Shown here: piece by piece, positions 11,203 to 22,643 of the stretch | How the letters are laid out: every line of letters begins with the position of its first letter | How positions within the stretch are numbered: position 1 is the stretch's first letter | Assembly: GCA_022578605.1 (NCBI GenBank) | Contig: MU394065.1 | Span: 372,001 to 436,000, forward strand | Direction of reading: 5' to 3' | Length of the DNA: 64,000 nucleotides | Source of the DNA: Camillea tinctor | Lineage: Eukaryota > Ascomycota > Sordariomycetes > Xylariales > Xylariaceae | Program-made: the position numbers and the translations under genes | The notes under the pieces: generated by a model | Database searches by the model: none | What the model saw: the letters and a program-made list of their open reading frames with translations, nothing else | What the model was told of the DNA's origin: nothing

Positions 11203-13244
11203 TTACGGCTCGGCCGCCCCCGTCGCAGGGGACAAAGGAGAAGCGGCAGCAGCAGCAGCAACAGCAACAGGGATAGTATCCTTCTTCTCATCACCGGTGC
11301 CACGCTCCAGGCCCTGCCTAAGCAACGGGCTTTGGCTCACGCGGGGCCAGTCGTGTAACATGGCAGTGTTCATTTCGCTTTGGCGTACTTCCTCGCCGGC
11401 GCGGGCGCGCATCTCGGTCTCATATGCATGAATCAGGTCTGCCTGCGAGGAAGCGCCATCATGCTGCTGCGCTAGGAGCTCAACGAGCTTACCTGCGTCT
11501 GCGAGCGCGTGGTTGAGGCCCTGGCCACGTTCTGTTGTGGTGGTGGGGAATAACATGTATTAGTGAGACGGACGGATGATTGGAGAGTAATGGAGGGGAG
11601 AAGAAGGAGAAGGAGAAGGAGGGTGTCAGAATGTAAGTCCGGGGGGAGTCTCGAACACAAAGAAGGGGAAGTTTGTGGGGGGCAAAGAGCAGTTACCCCC
11701 ACGCTCGTCTTCCCCCCCTCCCCCTTTTTTTTTCTCCTTCTTCAGCTGTGAAGAGGACCGCACAAAAAAAGAAGTAGATAACAACAACAATAACGCAGAA
11801 AAGGACAGGTAACATATATTCGAGAGGCGTAGCACTTACGGTAAGTCATGGGATGCGCCGCATCTCCCACGAGCGTCACCCGGCCCCCGTGGTTATCCCA
11901 TCCGTGCTCCGGCAGACTAGGATCCCAGTTCGTGACACGGCTATAGTACACCTCCTCGTGGTCATCAGCGAGCCACTCAAAGCAGCTGCGCAGGGGATCC
12001 GCGAACATCTTGCTCCTCTCTTTAGCAGCACGCAGCCTAGCTGCTCTCCTCTCCCTTCTCCCACTACCCGCCTGTTCTTCTCCCTTCCCATTATCATCAT
12101 CCGTACCACCCCCATTTTTACTATCAGCGCACTTCTTCTCATCCTCCTCCAGCTCCTCCGGCGTCAGCCGCCACGAGATGTAGAACGTAAAGCGCCAGCT
12201 CTCGGGGCACTCCGGGTCCGCGGCGTTGAGCACGCCCAGCATACCCACCATGTTATCCGGGTGCAGCACCGTGCTAAGAACGGGGTGAAACGAGCGCAGC
12301 CACAGCGCCTTCTCCCTCTTAAACGACGCATTCACAAACGTCGCGCCGAAAGGCAACCTCCTCAGCGCCGCCGCCGCAACCAACAACCCGCGCACCGTGC
12401 TCTGCGCACCATCCGCGCCCACGACCAAACGGCCCGTGTCCTTCGTGCCGTCACTGAAATGCGCCGTCACCGTCGCACCATCCTCACCATAAACCAAGCG
12501 CTCCAGGCGCTTCCCAAATCCAATATCCAGCTTCCCTTCTTCTTCGTCGTCGCTGGTGCCCGCGATCAGCGCCCGCAGCCGCGACCGCAGGAACCGCCGC
12601 AAGTGCCCGCCCGACCCGGGGATCTCGTTCTCGACGGCCCCGGACCGCCCGTTGAGCACCTTGACGGGGGGCATGGGCCGGCCCGCGCTAAGGGGGTCGA
12701 TGTCCGCGCGCGCGTGGCCGCGCGACCATTTCGGTTCCCCGACGAGCGCCGCGAGAATGGGCACCGCCCAGTGGCAGGCGATGGCCCAGTCGCGGGTGGC
12801 GGAGGATAGGGAGGGGTCCTGCTCGAGGACTTTGTAGGGTATGTTGTGCTTTTCGGGACCGGGGCCCGAGGGGAGGGATCCCGGGGAAAGGGGGTAGGGG
12901 TTAGTTTTGGGGGGGTTTAGATAGGTAGGTAGATAGAGATATTAGGAGGTTGGTGGTGATACTTGGATAGGGGGGAGAGAGAGGAAGGAAGAGGATGGAT
13001 AATTAGATGTTTCCTTACATTGTGTAGTCCGTGAGCGAGAGCTAGGCCGCAAATTCCTGTGTACGAGGAAGAATCATTTTGGTTAGGATCTATTTATTGC
13101 GTCTGAGGGTGTAGGTGATGGGTATAGGTAGATAGTCTCCTATAGTTTCCTGATGCTCTTACCGGATCCGATAATGAGAACGGGCAGTTGCGCATGTTCA
13201 CTGGTTTCCGGCATATTGTTTAGAGATTCGATGATTTGAGCCAT
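11203..13244 (-). CDS. FAD-dependent monooxygenase (group A, salicylate hydroxylase-like)
   Basis: Four exons (13244-13163, 13056-13019, 12848-11840, 11531-11203) join in consistent phase to 485 residues. The dinucleotide motif GSGICGLALAHGL (residues ~28-40) is assembled across the first splice, followed by IPYKVLEQD. The DG motif VVGADGAQSTVR lies near residue 180, and the second FAD motif GRVTLVGDAAHPMTYQRGQGLNHAL spans the last splice near residue 370. The family inserts one oxygen atom into aromatic or polyketide-type substrates using NAD(P)H; the substrate here is unknown. A charged low-complexity insertion (EEDEKKCADSKNGGG region) and an Ala-run near the C-terminus are unusual. The last intron is long (308 nt) and polypurine/polypyrimidine-rich. 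A second possible start is the ATG at 13214. No biosynthetic-cluster neighbours are seen. Confidence 0.88.
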
Positions 13245-16200
13245 CTGATACAGAGTCAAGAATTGAGCCAACAAAAAAAAGCAAATTTCGATGATGACGA
13301 CAATGACGATGATGAGCCGGGGTAGTCGGCAGAAGGGAATGGTGGGATTGGGGAAAGACAGTACTACCTCGCTACCCAGATATCTTCCTCGGGGACGGAG
13401 GATGGGATGCTCTCTCGTCCTCCCACTTACACTACCATGCCAGTTAGGAACCAATAGAGTGTCACATTATTTACGTAGTGTCTTTGGAATCACGCTTTCA
13501 CCGCTTCAGCTAGACTAAACTCTCTATAGTGGTTTCGATATTCCTCACGACCCGGTTCATACCCCCACTCTCCCTTGCTAGGTTTCATCGGATCCTCCTC
13601 ATAAAAAGACATTGAGCATCGTTCGTTTACAGTATAATAGCGTAGTCCCTACCCGTATCTTCACGCGAAACGGAATGGGACAGGGATGGTTTACTTGCCG
13701 ACCTACCTTGTAGGAGGCAGAGGAGACTTTTTAGTCCCTCCCCATCCTTTATCCTGCTCGCTGGGTCGGGAGTTCGGTGCTCCCTGTATACTACTGCCCA
13801 GGGTTTGGCAAATCGATGGAGCTTAGGATGGAATGCAGACTGGGATATTATGTACGTAGACCCTGGGAGACCTTACCTTATAGGATGTAAGTGTTTTGGT
13901 AGCGAGTGAAGGATCCCGCTACAGATTTTTTTTCTGGTTTCGGAAAGGGAGAGCGATGTGCAGGGGCATCTGCTATGGTCCATGTTCTCCAATATGTATG
14001 GTATCTTTTGGTCGGGTCCGGGATTTATGTTTTCCTCTTCTCCTACATGGCTAATAATAGAGTATAGCTCACGGGGATAAAAGAAGGAAATATGAATTTT
14101 GGTTTTGAGCATTTAGCATTGTTGTGTAGTTGGTGTAGGTTAGAAGGTAGGAATTCTATCAATGTCTTAAACAGAACATGAGAAAAGAGAAGGAGGGGAG
14201 AGGATCCCTGTAATCCGCGGTTAATTCCTTTGACAAGTGGGAAATATTATGTACTAACATTGAAATAATTGCAACTAAAGCGATGTTTTTCTATTACTAT
14301 AGTCTTCATTCTATCACGATGTTTTTTTTACTGTAGTTTATGAGTTTAGTTTAGTTGGTTTCTCTTCACCATGGCAGTGTCTGACTAACATACCTCACCT
14401 CGCCTCACCGTACCTTAACTACCTATTTAATTAATTGAATCTACCTTAGGTAGGTTGTCCCACCAAACTTGGTTGACCGATATCTGCGAAACCAACCAAC
14501 CTGGCAGATTGGTTCCAGCGCAAGACATTCTGAACCGACAACCGATCGTTTCTTAATGTTCCCCTCTTGGCAAAGATCGAGGCGTTCTCAATGGCCCCTC
14601 GTATTCCCGGCAGGCTGGCACCATTCCATTTTTGTTTCGGGGGGTTTTTAAGCCTACCTTACTGCCTTTTACTTTTCCCATGGCCTCGTCCCATCCCCAT
14701 CGGTCTACACCATACACTACACATACACAAGCAGAATGAACCCAGAAGAAAATTAACAGCCGTGCCGTAGGCAACGCAGGCTGTGTACCATTTTACCTAT
14801 TCGGCCCGGCGGAGGCTATTCCGTTCTAACTGACCCAGCCACCCCGAATTTAGTTGTTAACATCTGACGTGGCGCCTATTTTTTATGGCTTCTACGAGTT
14901 TTTTACTCAGCTACTCGCTTGTCGTAGGACATCTCCCCCTTTTAGCTCTATTCGCCAACATCTACGCAGAAACGAAAAGAAAAGCAAGAAAACAATGGCT
15001 ATTTGGGGGTTCAGCGAGCCTCGGGTCATGGCAATGGCGATGGCAGGCTACGGTGGCGGAATCGACGCCAACTTAACGAAAAAGACGTTGAATTGACCAA
15101 CACGGATGCGATAATAGAAAATAAGATGCTCGAGGTAAGGCAGAACAAAAAAAAAGCAAAGAAAATAAAAATCATCCAGTTAGAAATTAAAAGACGGCGG
15201 AAATTCTTTTGTGTTGGCGTTCATAGGTAGGATTCCGAATGACTGGCCTGCTACCCCATTGCAACGTAGTAGGTGGCATATGTACCGGATAGGCTATGTC
15301 ACGCCTTTCCCCCCTTATCTCCTCCTGCGATATCGTGAAGTAGGAGAAAATAACGATATCAACAGCTGCCTAAACTCGTATAGTATGACTTACACGAAAG
15401 CGTGATAGGAGTCAAAGACAAGATAGAGTAGTATAGAAAAGTTTCGTGCGTGTGCCCTTTCGGATACGGCGTCTCTTCTCTTTGCCATATACTCGTAACT
15501 ACTACCGAAGATATTTTTCCTGTTCGTTTATGTTACTACCATTCCTACCTTGATGCGTAGACCCCTCCCTCGTCGTCCTACAAACCCCCGTCTCATCCCA
15601 TCGGAGTTCTTTACTGTCGCGTTCCTGCATGGGGATGCAGCAGGTAACCCTAAAAGAACATGATAATAAATTTTCGAAAATAATAATAATATCAAAGTTA
15701 TAGGAATAAAAAAATTAAATTAAACAAATAAAAAATGAAAATACGGGAATTATCCGAGCACGTTCCCTCCTACTAAGATCACCAGATGATGGTAGCATCT
15801 CGAAGATAGAAACAAAAAACTGGATTATGTACTGTACTTTGATATCCTACGCTAACGACCTCCGGATTGTCGCACAGAGGCAGCACGTGGCTCTAATGTA
15901 CATACTGAAAAAAGTACCCATCCCTCACGGAGCGTTTGTAACTGTTCTAGAATCTTAGTTAGCATGCAGTATATGCCTAGTAGTAGTAATTGTCGTGGTA
16001 GGCAGGTTGAGGGATCCGCCCTCCCCCTTCTCCCGAGAATCAATCTCGCCTACTGGCTCTTTCGTGGGATTGGAGGGACGGGGGTGTTGGAAACTTGGGG
16101 GAGAGAGACCGGGGGGAGAGAGATACCTCAGGGTTTCTTCCAATAGGTAAACACTTCAGTGAGGGAGGGATGGCCTCGGCCTACGGATCCGCTTCCGGGT

Positions 16201-19200
16201 CCTTCAGCTAGGCAAGTAGGTAGTACCTATGTTAGTATGTGATGTAGGCCTCTCAGCTCCAGCTTCACTTCGCTACCATGTATACCAAGAAAAAGTATGC
16301 CTTCTGCTTCAGCTAGGAGAAGGAATAGACAAGTTTGAGTCAACTCGGCCCTTCATCTCTTCTTCGGTATCCCAACTTTCTCCTCATGAGACACGATGAA
16401 GAAGATTGAAGGAAGGACAAGGGAGAAAAAAAATAAAAATAAATAAAAAGAATAATTTCCCGTCCGCGAATAGAAGCATCCCGCGCGGGTTCAGGCAACC
16501 AAAAAGCAAGGCAGAAAAATTCCAACCGTTAAAGTGAAAAGTATTTCGACCGGGCCAATCACCCGTGTCCGGTGCCTTGAACCTGCACGACACAAGAATG
16601 CCTCGCTGACTGCCCAGTAGGGGCCAATCTTGGTGATTTGGGGGAAAAGGGAGGAAGAAATAGCGTGGAGATGGGGAAAAGGGGGGAGAGGGGGGTGGTT
16701 TGTTTTGTCTTGATGAAGAGTTGTCGCTATAGAGAGCCCCCAAATTTTGCCTCTCTCGTTGAGTCAGAAAAGTGTGTAATTAGCAACCAACTGCATTGGC
16801 ATCAATTGCATATACCACTGCTAAATGTGAGGGCAGTGATGATGATGCGAGTGACAATCATATACTATGACGCAGACCGAACGTCTCTTTCTCTTTTGTT
16901 TCAGCGTCACTCAGCGCCACTTTGTTATGGTTAATTAGTACCGAGGCTGTGGTCCCGTATAAACCGTATTCTCTATCCACTGTTTCGTCCTTGTGTAATG
17001 GGTAGCAGGTCGGTTTCCGCATGCATGAGGTATGTGAAAGCCTATTTTCTAAATGTTGGACAAGTTATTGCAGCTAATTACTAACCTAGTAGCTAGGTTA
17101 GCTAGTGTTCCTATTTTCGCGAACTGCCTCGCTCCCATGGGTCCCACTTGGCTACTATATACAACTTCTTACCAGATTTGGTATGTATCCAAACTGCGCA
17201 GCTTTCACCGAACGTTAAGCCTCGTTTTTTTTTTTTCCCTCTACGAGACTCTATTCCCGCCTGCACCTCGTGGTATTTTATTTTAGGTTATGAGACTTTC
17301 TGAGACAACTTCGTAGATCTTTTTTTTTCAAAGCTGTACGAGAGAGGTATCATCCTTCCCGGTGATTGGATCCCGGAGAAAATGTATATGTAGATATAGA
17401 CATAACTAAGTGTGGGGACGGGAGATGGTTCTCAATTATTCGGTGGTGAAACATAACCTATAACTTGGCAGCAATTACTCCGAACTGCTTCGGGGACAAT
17501 CGCTTCCTACTAAGAGATGTCAAGTTGCAGCGTGGGACATGTGGCTTTAGCGGGCATAAAGAAACCGCCGGGCTCGGACTCCAGCAAGGCTGATGATAGG
17601 TAGGGACCGGCAATGTCATAAAAAGTTTCAACATGACCTGGTGCGTTCAGAGGCGAGCTCCGCCTTCACGCGCAGGACTCGACACGATCACAAGAGGTTG
17701 GCTGAAACCAGATGCTTTCTTTGGGGGTCAGATAGGGACGGACGTAGTGTAGATGCTTCAACGGTCTATTCTATTTACGACGTATGGCTCATTTGAGCCA
17801 ACGTTGTCAATAAGGTCATCTGCTATTGATGCTTCTGTGAACCTTTCGAACCATGATTGGCTAGCCTCGTTCTGGACCAAATAAGAGAGCATGGCCTAGT
17901 TCGTTTCATGTTTTGTTTATTGGGGGCTAAAGGCGTTGGTGCCTCGCTGATGCCTCGCTGGTGCCTGGGTTCTCATGACGATCGAATACATCCGAAAACT
18001 GAAACGCGATGAATGCGAAATCTATCTGCAGTCTCGCCGAGTGGGTGCGGTGCATTAATGGGTGTACTGGGTGTACTAGCGGGCGGATAGCTCGGTTCGG
18101 TCTGGCTTGACTCACACGTAATAACGAAGCTAAAATTGTTTATTTGAGATGCAAGGGCGATGAGAAACTTGGGGAGCAGCAGGTACATCGATAGATCTCA
18201 TCTTCGAGGTGTATTGCAAAGGAGTTGCCGAGATGACTGGTGAGTATACCATTGCATCGATGGAGGCATTGTGCGCACGTGTGGGGACTGCATGTGGACC
18301 CTAACAAGAGTAGTATATTCTAGTATATCGCGAATATACTGGCAACTTGTACTTTTCGTCGCTTAGACATAGCTTTTACATCGTGTCTGTAGACGTGGAG
18401 GTACTTGGCTATAATTGTGTCGTGGGCTGATCTAAGAACGGTATAAGATAGAGTCAGGTACCTGTAAGCTTGAACTGCCCCGCACCCACACGTAAAACTA
18501 CACTAAAGAGGTAAGCATTAGTACAGTCGCATAGGCAAGGTAGATAGAAAATTTGTAGTTCGGTTAGAGAAAAAAAGGGGAGCAAGATGGAGAAGGATGC
18601 GAAGTGAGCACCTTGGTTGTAACAAGGCAGAGCAGGTCTAGAGTATACAGATGTTTTACCTAGCTTAGCTAGGTGGGGAAAGTCATATAGAATATGGCAG
18701 TACAGAATATCAGTATAGATGGAGACATTGGTGATCACGATGATGCTGATGCTGATGATGGTGGTGGATGATGCTCTAAATTCAGAAGCGCTCTAAATAA
18801 TAATAAGATTCAGGAAGAACCAACTGTTAACAGTCGGAAACAGTTATCGGTGTGGGGGGAGAGTAGAAGATAAAGAGGGGGGGGGATATAAAAAAAAAAA
18901 AAAAGAAACCAAGTGGCTGTGTGGATGCCAGAAGAGCGGGTAGTGCATCTAGTCCCTTGATTGGTTGTTAAACTGTAGTTCTGAAGACAAAAAATAATAA
19001 TAAGAATAAATAAAATAATACATGTAGTATTTAAAAATAGAGATTGAACCCACTGACGCGGGTGCGATAAGCGCTAAAATGGGTCCCCTAAAAAAGAACA
19101 AACTTTGATTGGAGCCGCCAGTCTGGTTGAGGTGTCTTGGCGCGCGTGGCAACCCTGTGCCTAGAATACCAACATGGGCTACCCTGTACGCTGCTATCCA

Positions 19201-20473
19201 TGGATTTTGGTGATGGTAATTGGTGCTTGGGAAGCAATGGCTGCATTCAATGAGCCGGGTATCATCTGTGTTGAATTGGCCGGTTCTACATCTCGATTCG
19301 CACATGGGAATTGGCATCATGGGTGTGGTTGTCGTGCCCCATCTCCCCCCTTTTTTATGGTGATCTTGCGCTGCAGGAACTTCAAAGTTGCATTGCGTGC
19401 GATGCCGGGTGCCACCCCAAAGTCCCCCAATGCTGGGCCCGATTGTCGAGTCCTTTTCCATCCGGTAACCTTGTCCTGACCGGGAACCACAAGGTTGACC
19501 ATGTCGAGACACCCGGCCATAGACATGCAGACATAGACATCAGCAAAGATGAATGACGAATAATGAATAGCCATGATAGTCATGATAATACCTAGATCTT
19601 CTCTATACTTCTCGGACATGGCGACCGAGATTGATTTCTCATCGGTATTGAGTCAGTGCTTGAGGTAATCAGATGACAAACGCCAGTTGAGCCATGTTTG
19701 TTATACCCAAATAGAAGCGTGTAGTTCTCACTCACCGGCGGTGATAAGGTAGGTGTGTCCTAACCGGACATATGGACATAGGCAATCGGCTGCATGTATC
19801 AGTATAGTGCAAAATGATTCATTCTGAATGAATTGGTAATGTGGAATTGAAGTTGGGGGGAGCTTGCAGTGGTGGGTGGTGGTGTTGGTGTCAACTCGGC
19901 ACTGACCGAATGTAATCGTCTTGAACATTTCCGCTTCCGAGGCTGTGGAACCCGTCGCACATACACGATGCAACGCCGTTATGCTGTGAGTTGACAAGTT
20001 TAGAAGTACCGAGTCATATCGGGTAATAGAGATACAGAAAAAGAAAAGAAGAACCCATGCTGCAGCAAACGGTGCCTTGCATCGTGCACAGCAATTGTAT
20101 CATGTACGACGAGAACGGCGAAAAGGCAGTGGTCGGGTACATGTACCATGAAGACGGGAACGGGATGGGATGAAATTGAGATTCGTCTGTGGTAGGCTGT
20201 AATGCGATAAGATGGTTAGGACCCCCGGTTGGTTACCCCCGCGGGCAGTGACAGGATAAACAGGCTTGACGCCTTTTAAATGACTTGCTGACACGCTACT
20301 AGTCAACTAGCTTGAACTGCTGGAGGAATAGAGAAGAGAAGCAAAGCTACGAATCGATTGGTAGGTTGGTAGATTCAGGTATAGGCAAGTGACCTCTTTG
20401 AAAGCCGAACCAAAGATTCCCCCTAAGGGCGTGTGCCGGACAGAATTGGGAAAAGGTACCTGCCTACGGGTAG

Positions 20474-20489
20474 GTAGTAGTACTACTAC
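20474..20489. repeat. Perfect 16-bp palindrome in a trinucleotide repeat
   Basis: The bases gtagtagtactactac read identically on both strands, in intergenic DNA. Confidence 0.8.
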
Positions 20490-21643
20490 TAGTATTACTA
20501 CCCACTATACATACATACATATTTCAGAAACAAAACCGCATGCAGTACCTAGCAACTCACGCATGTCAGATTTGAGAAGAGAAAATAGGATAAGTGGGTT
20601 TTACTTCTTACCAGACTTTTCTTTAGATCAAGTCAAGTCAAGTACATACATGGCTACATAACCAACTAGCATAATATAACTACTAATTAACCCACTAATT
20701 ACTAACCTAGTCAACTACTTACAGGTATTATGTATGTGGTGTAAGACATAACCCAGCAACTAACCTAAGTTCAGACTAATATCAAGTCAGGACTAACTTA
20801 ATTAGATCAAGAAATCAAATCAATCAATCAAATACCAGAATCATACTTACACCACATACACACACTCACATAGACTGTAGTCATCGGCCAACCGCGCAGT
20901 GAGTGGGTGGGCACTGCAAGTTAAAAAAGCTCAGCCCTACGAATTGATAGCCCCCAAATATAGAGACGGTCGCAGGGATCCCCTGCTTCTGACGATTGTT
21001 CCATCCAGTCTTCCATGTGTATGCAAGATTCTTCATGGATAAACATTACAAGCATTGCCTACCGCATCCTATCTTGAGACAAATGACACCACACCTCTGC
21101 TTACCCTACCTTGCCCCTTTCTCACAGGACCGTATCGCTGGATTTATTCTTTTTTTTCTTGATCTAGTACTACTATAATCTACTTACCTACATGTAAGTG
21201 ACCCGTCAGAGTTACCCTTAGAAACCCTAAAACGGGTCTTGCAAGCCTCCCCTGCTTTACCATGCAGCCATGTGCTTTTATTTTGGAAACTTTCGACCAA
21301 ACATAATACAAATGTGATGTAACCTCGCCATGTGTAGAGCGACAAAGGTACTTTTGCGCCCACCCCCAAACAAGTATCCTTCACCCCTGCCCAAACCCGT
21401 GGAGGCTCTCTCTACCTACCAGGCTTTCGGTCGGTAGGTATGATCCTTTTCAGGTTGTCTCTACTTGAGGCTGAGGCATCTTCTTGGCCCATTGTGCCAT
21501 TACCAGCTAGACATGTACGGTATCTCTCGGGATAGCTTGCAAGGGGGTCCAGGTCCCGTAAGCTTGGGGCTAAGCTGTCTTGATGGCATATAGATCTACC
21601 AGTGTTCAGGAATAGCCTATACATCAATATCAACCCAAGGTAA

Positions 21644-21651
21644 TATATAAG
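21644..21651 (+). promoter_or_regulatory. Probable TATA box of the repeat-peptide gene
   Basis: TATATAAG lies about 290 bases upstream of the ATG at 21942. The intervening leader is C/A/T-rich with CATC and CAA repeats, as in strongly expressed fungal genes. A second TATATAA-like site lies near 21,757. Assignment is by position and composition only. Confidence 0.4.
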
Positions 21652-21941
21652 TCCTGAGGACCTCCAGACTTTGAGATCATAAACAACATCATCATCATCA
21701 TCAACAACAACAACCACTACTACTACACTTCAACATCTTCGAGCTTATTTCCTTTGCTATATAATCATCACACAACCCCAACATCTATACCAACATCTAT
21801 ATAACCATCCATCTTCCCTTCACAACAACTTTAGCTTTCAGCATCCTTCACTAGAGCTCACAGTTAAGAATCTGAGCTTTGCACACTATTATCTTGCATC
21901 AGCTTCCTACCAAACTCACTTTCAACTCATCTAATATCACA

Positions 21942-22163
21942 ATGGCTGCTTTCGCTTTCAACGCTTCCTCCTCCAACATGTCCTTTGGCCGCAGCGGCTA
22001 CAACAAAGACGGTGACAACGAGGATGGCCTGCGCAGCTTTGGCCGATCCGGTTACAACAAGGACGGAGACAACGAAGACGGCCTTCGATGCTATGGCCGA
22101 TCTGGCTACAACAAGGATGGCGACGACGAAAGTGCCGACCAGGGCCGCAGTGGCTACAACTAA
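21942..22163 (+). CDS. Small repeat protein built of GRSGYN units (unrecognised)
   Basis: A 73-residue ORF starts at an ATG with a good fungal context (atcacaATGGCT). After a 14-residue Ala/Phe/Asn/Ser leader come two 18-residue repeats FGRSGYNKDGDNEDGLR plus S or C, a 17-residue variant with the linker KDGDDESADQ, and a terminal GRSGYN directly before TAA. The repeats differ mostly at silent positions, and the Ser codon switches between AGC, TCC, TCT and AGT, so the peptide rather than the DNA appears conserved. Codons are the C-ending or GCT types of highly expressed fungal genes. No signal peptide, membrane segment or KR processing site is visible. I do not recognise the family. A ribosomal-peptide precursor, a stress or sporulation protein, or a disordered repeat protein are all possible. 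It is convergent with MSS1. Confidence 0.72.
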   Translation: MAAFAFNASSSNMSFGRSGYNKDGDNEDGLRSFGRSGYNKDGDNEDGLRCYGRSGYNKDGDDESADQGRSGYN

Positions 22164-22643
22164 GCTCGCTCCCTCGGAGATCTAGGGGCCAATCAGCTTT
22201 CCAAGCTCAACGTCCAGGCTATCGCCTCGACGCACACCTCGAGTCCTACGACCTTGGTGGCTAATGGCCACATTGTATCAACATCGTCGTTTCTATCTTC
22301 TTTGTCTCAGCATCGCATTGGCGTTATACCAACCATTTCTCTCAACGATAATACCATTCTCAGCATCATTGGATGTACGATAAAGACTTGTACGAATACC
22401 CCGGCGGATCCCCGGGGAAGTGGAACCTAAAAATAAAGAGTTATAGACATAAAGATTTCTTCTGCTGGCAACGGCATCTTGTAACATTAGCAGCATATAG
22501 CATTGGGACGATACCTGATGATGACGGGACGATTGCATACTAGATGGAAGTTAAGGGGGATTTGATATTTCCTTTCCTTTCTCTCTCATAGATTTTCTAG
22601 TGTTTTGTACTTTATACTTTGTACTATTATCCAACAATTTCAA
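22164..22643. other. Intergenic between convergent genes
   Basis: 480 bases holding the presumed 3' untranslated regions of the repeat-peptide gene and MSS1. No gene is visible. Confidence 0.55.

Larger units (their letters stand above)
13245..21941. other. 8.7-kb gene-poor region, no gene recognised
   Basis: I found no reading frame with family resemblance or convincing splice structure. Visible features are A/T-rich patches (about 15,650-15,740), GAT/GCT trinucleotide repeats (about 18,735-18,775), a perfect 16-bp palindrome gtagtagtactactac at 20,474-20,489 and many TAGGTA/TACCTA hexamers. From about 21,650 onward it is the promoter and 5' leader of the repeat-peptide gene. Low-expressed non-coding transcripts cannot be excluded. 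Confidence 0.5.

Noticed and set aside
10700..11431. 243-codon plus-strand frame
   Set aside because: It lies on C/T-rich DNA and overlaps the last exon of the monooxygenase on the other strand; low-complexity Ser/Leu/Phe composition.
18949..19512. 187-codon open frame on the minus strand
   Set aside because: No family resemblance, mixed composition with a Tyr/Phe-rich end over A/T-rich DNA, no convincing start context or splice partners.
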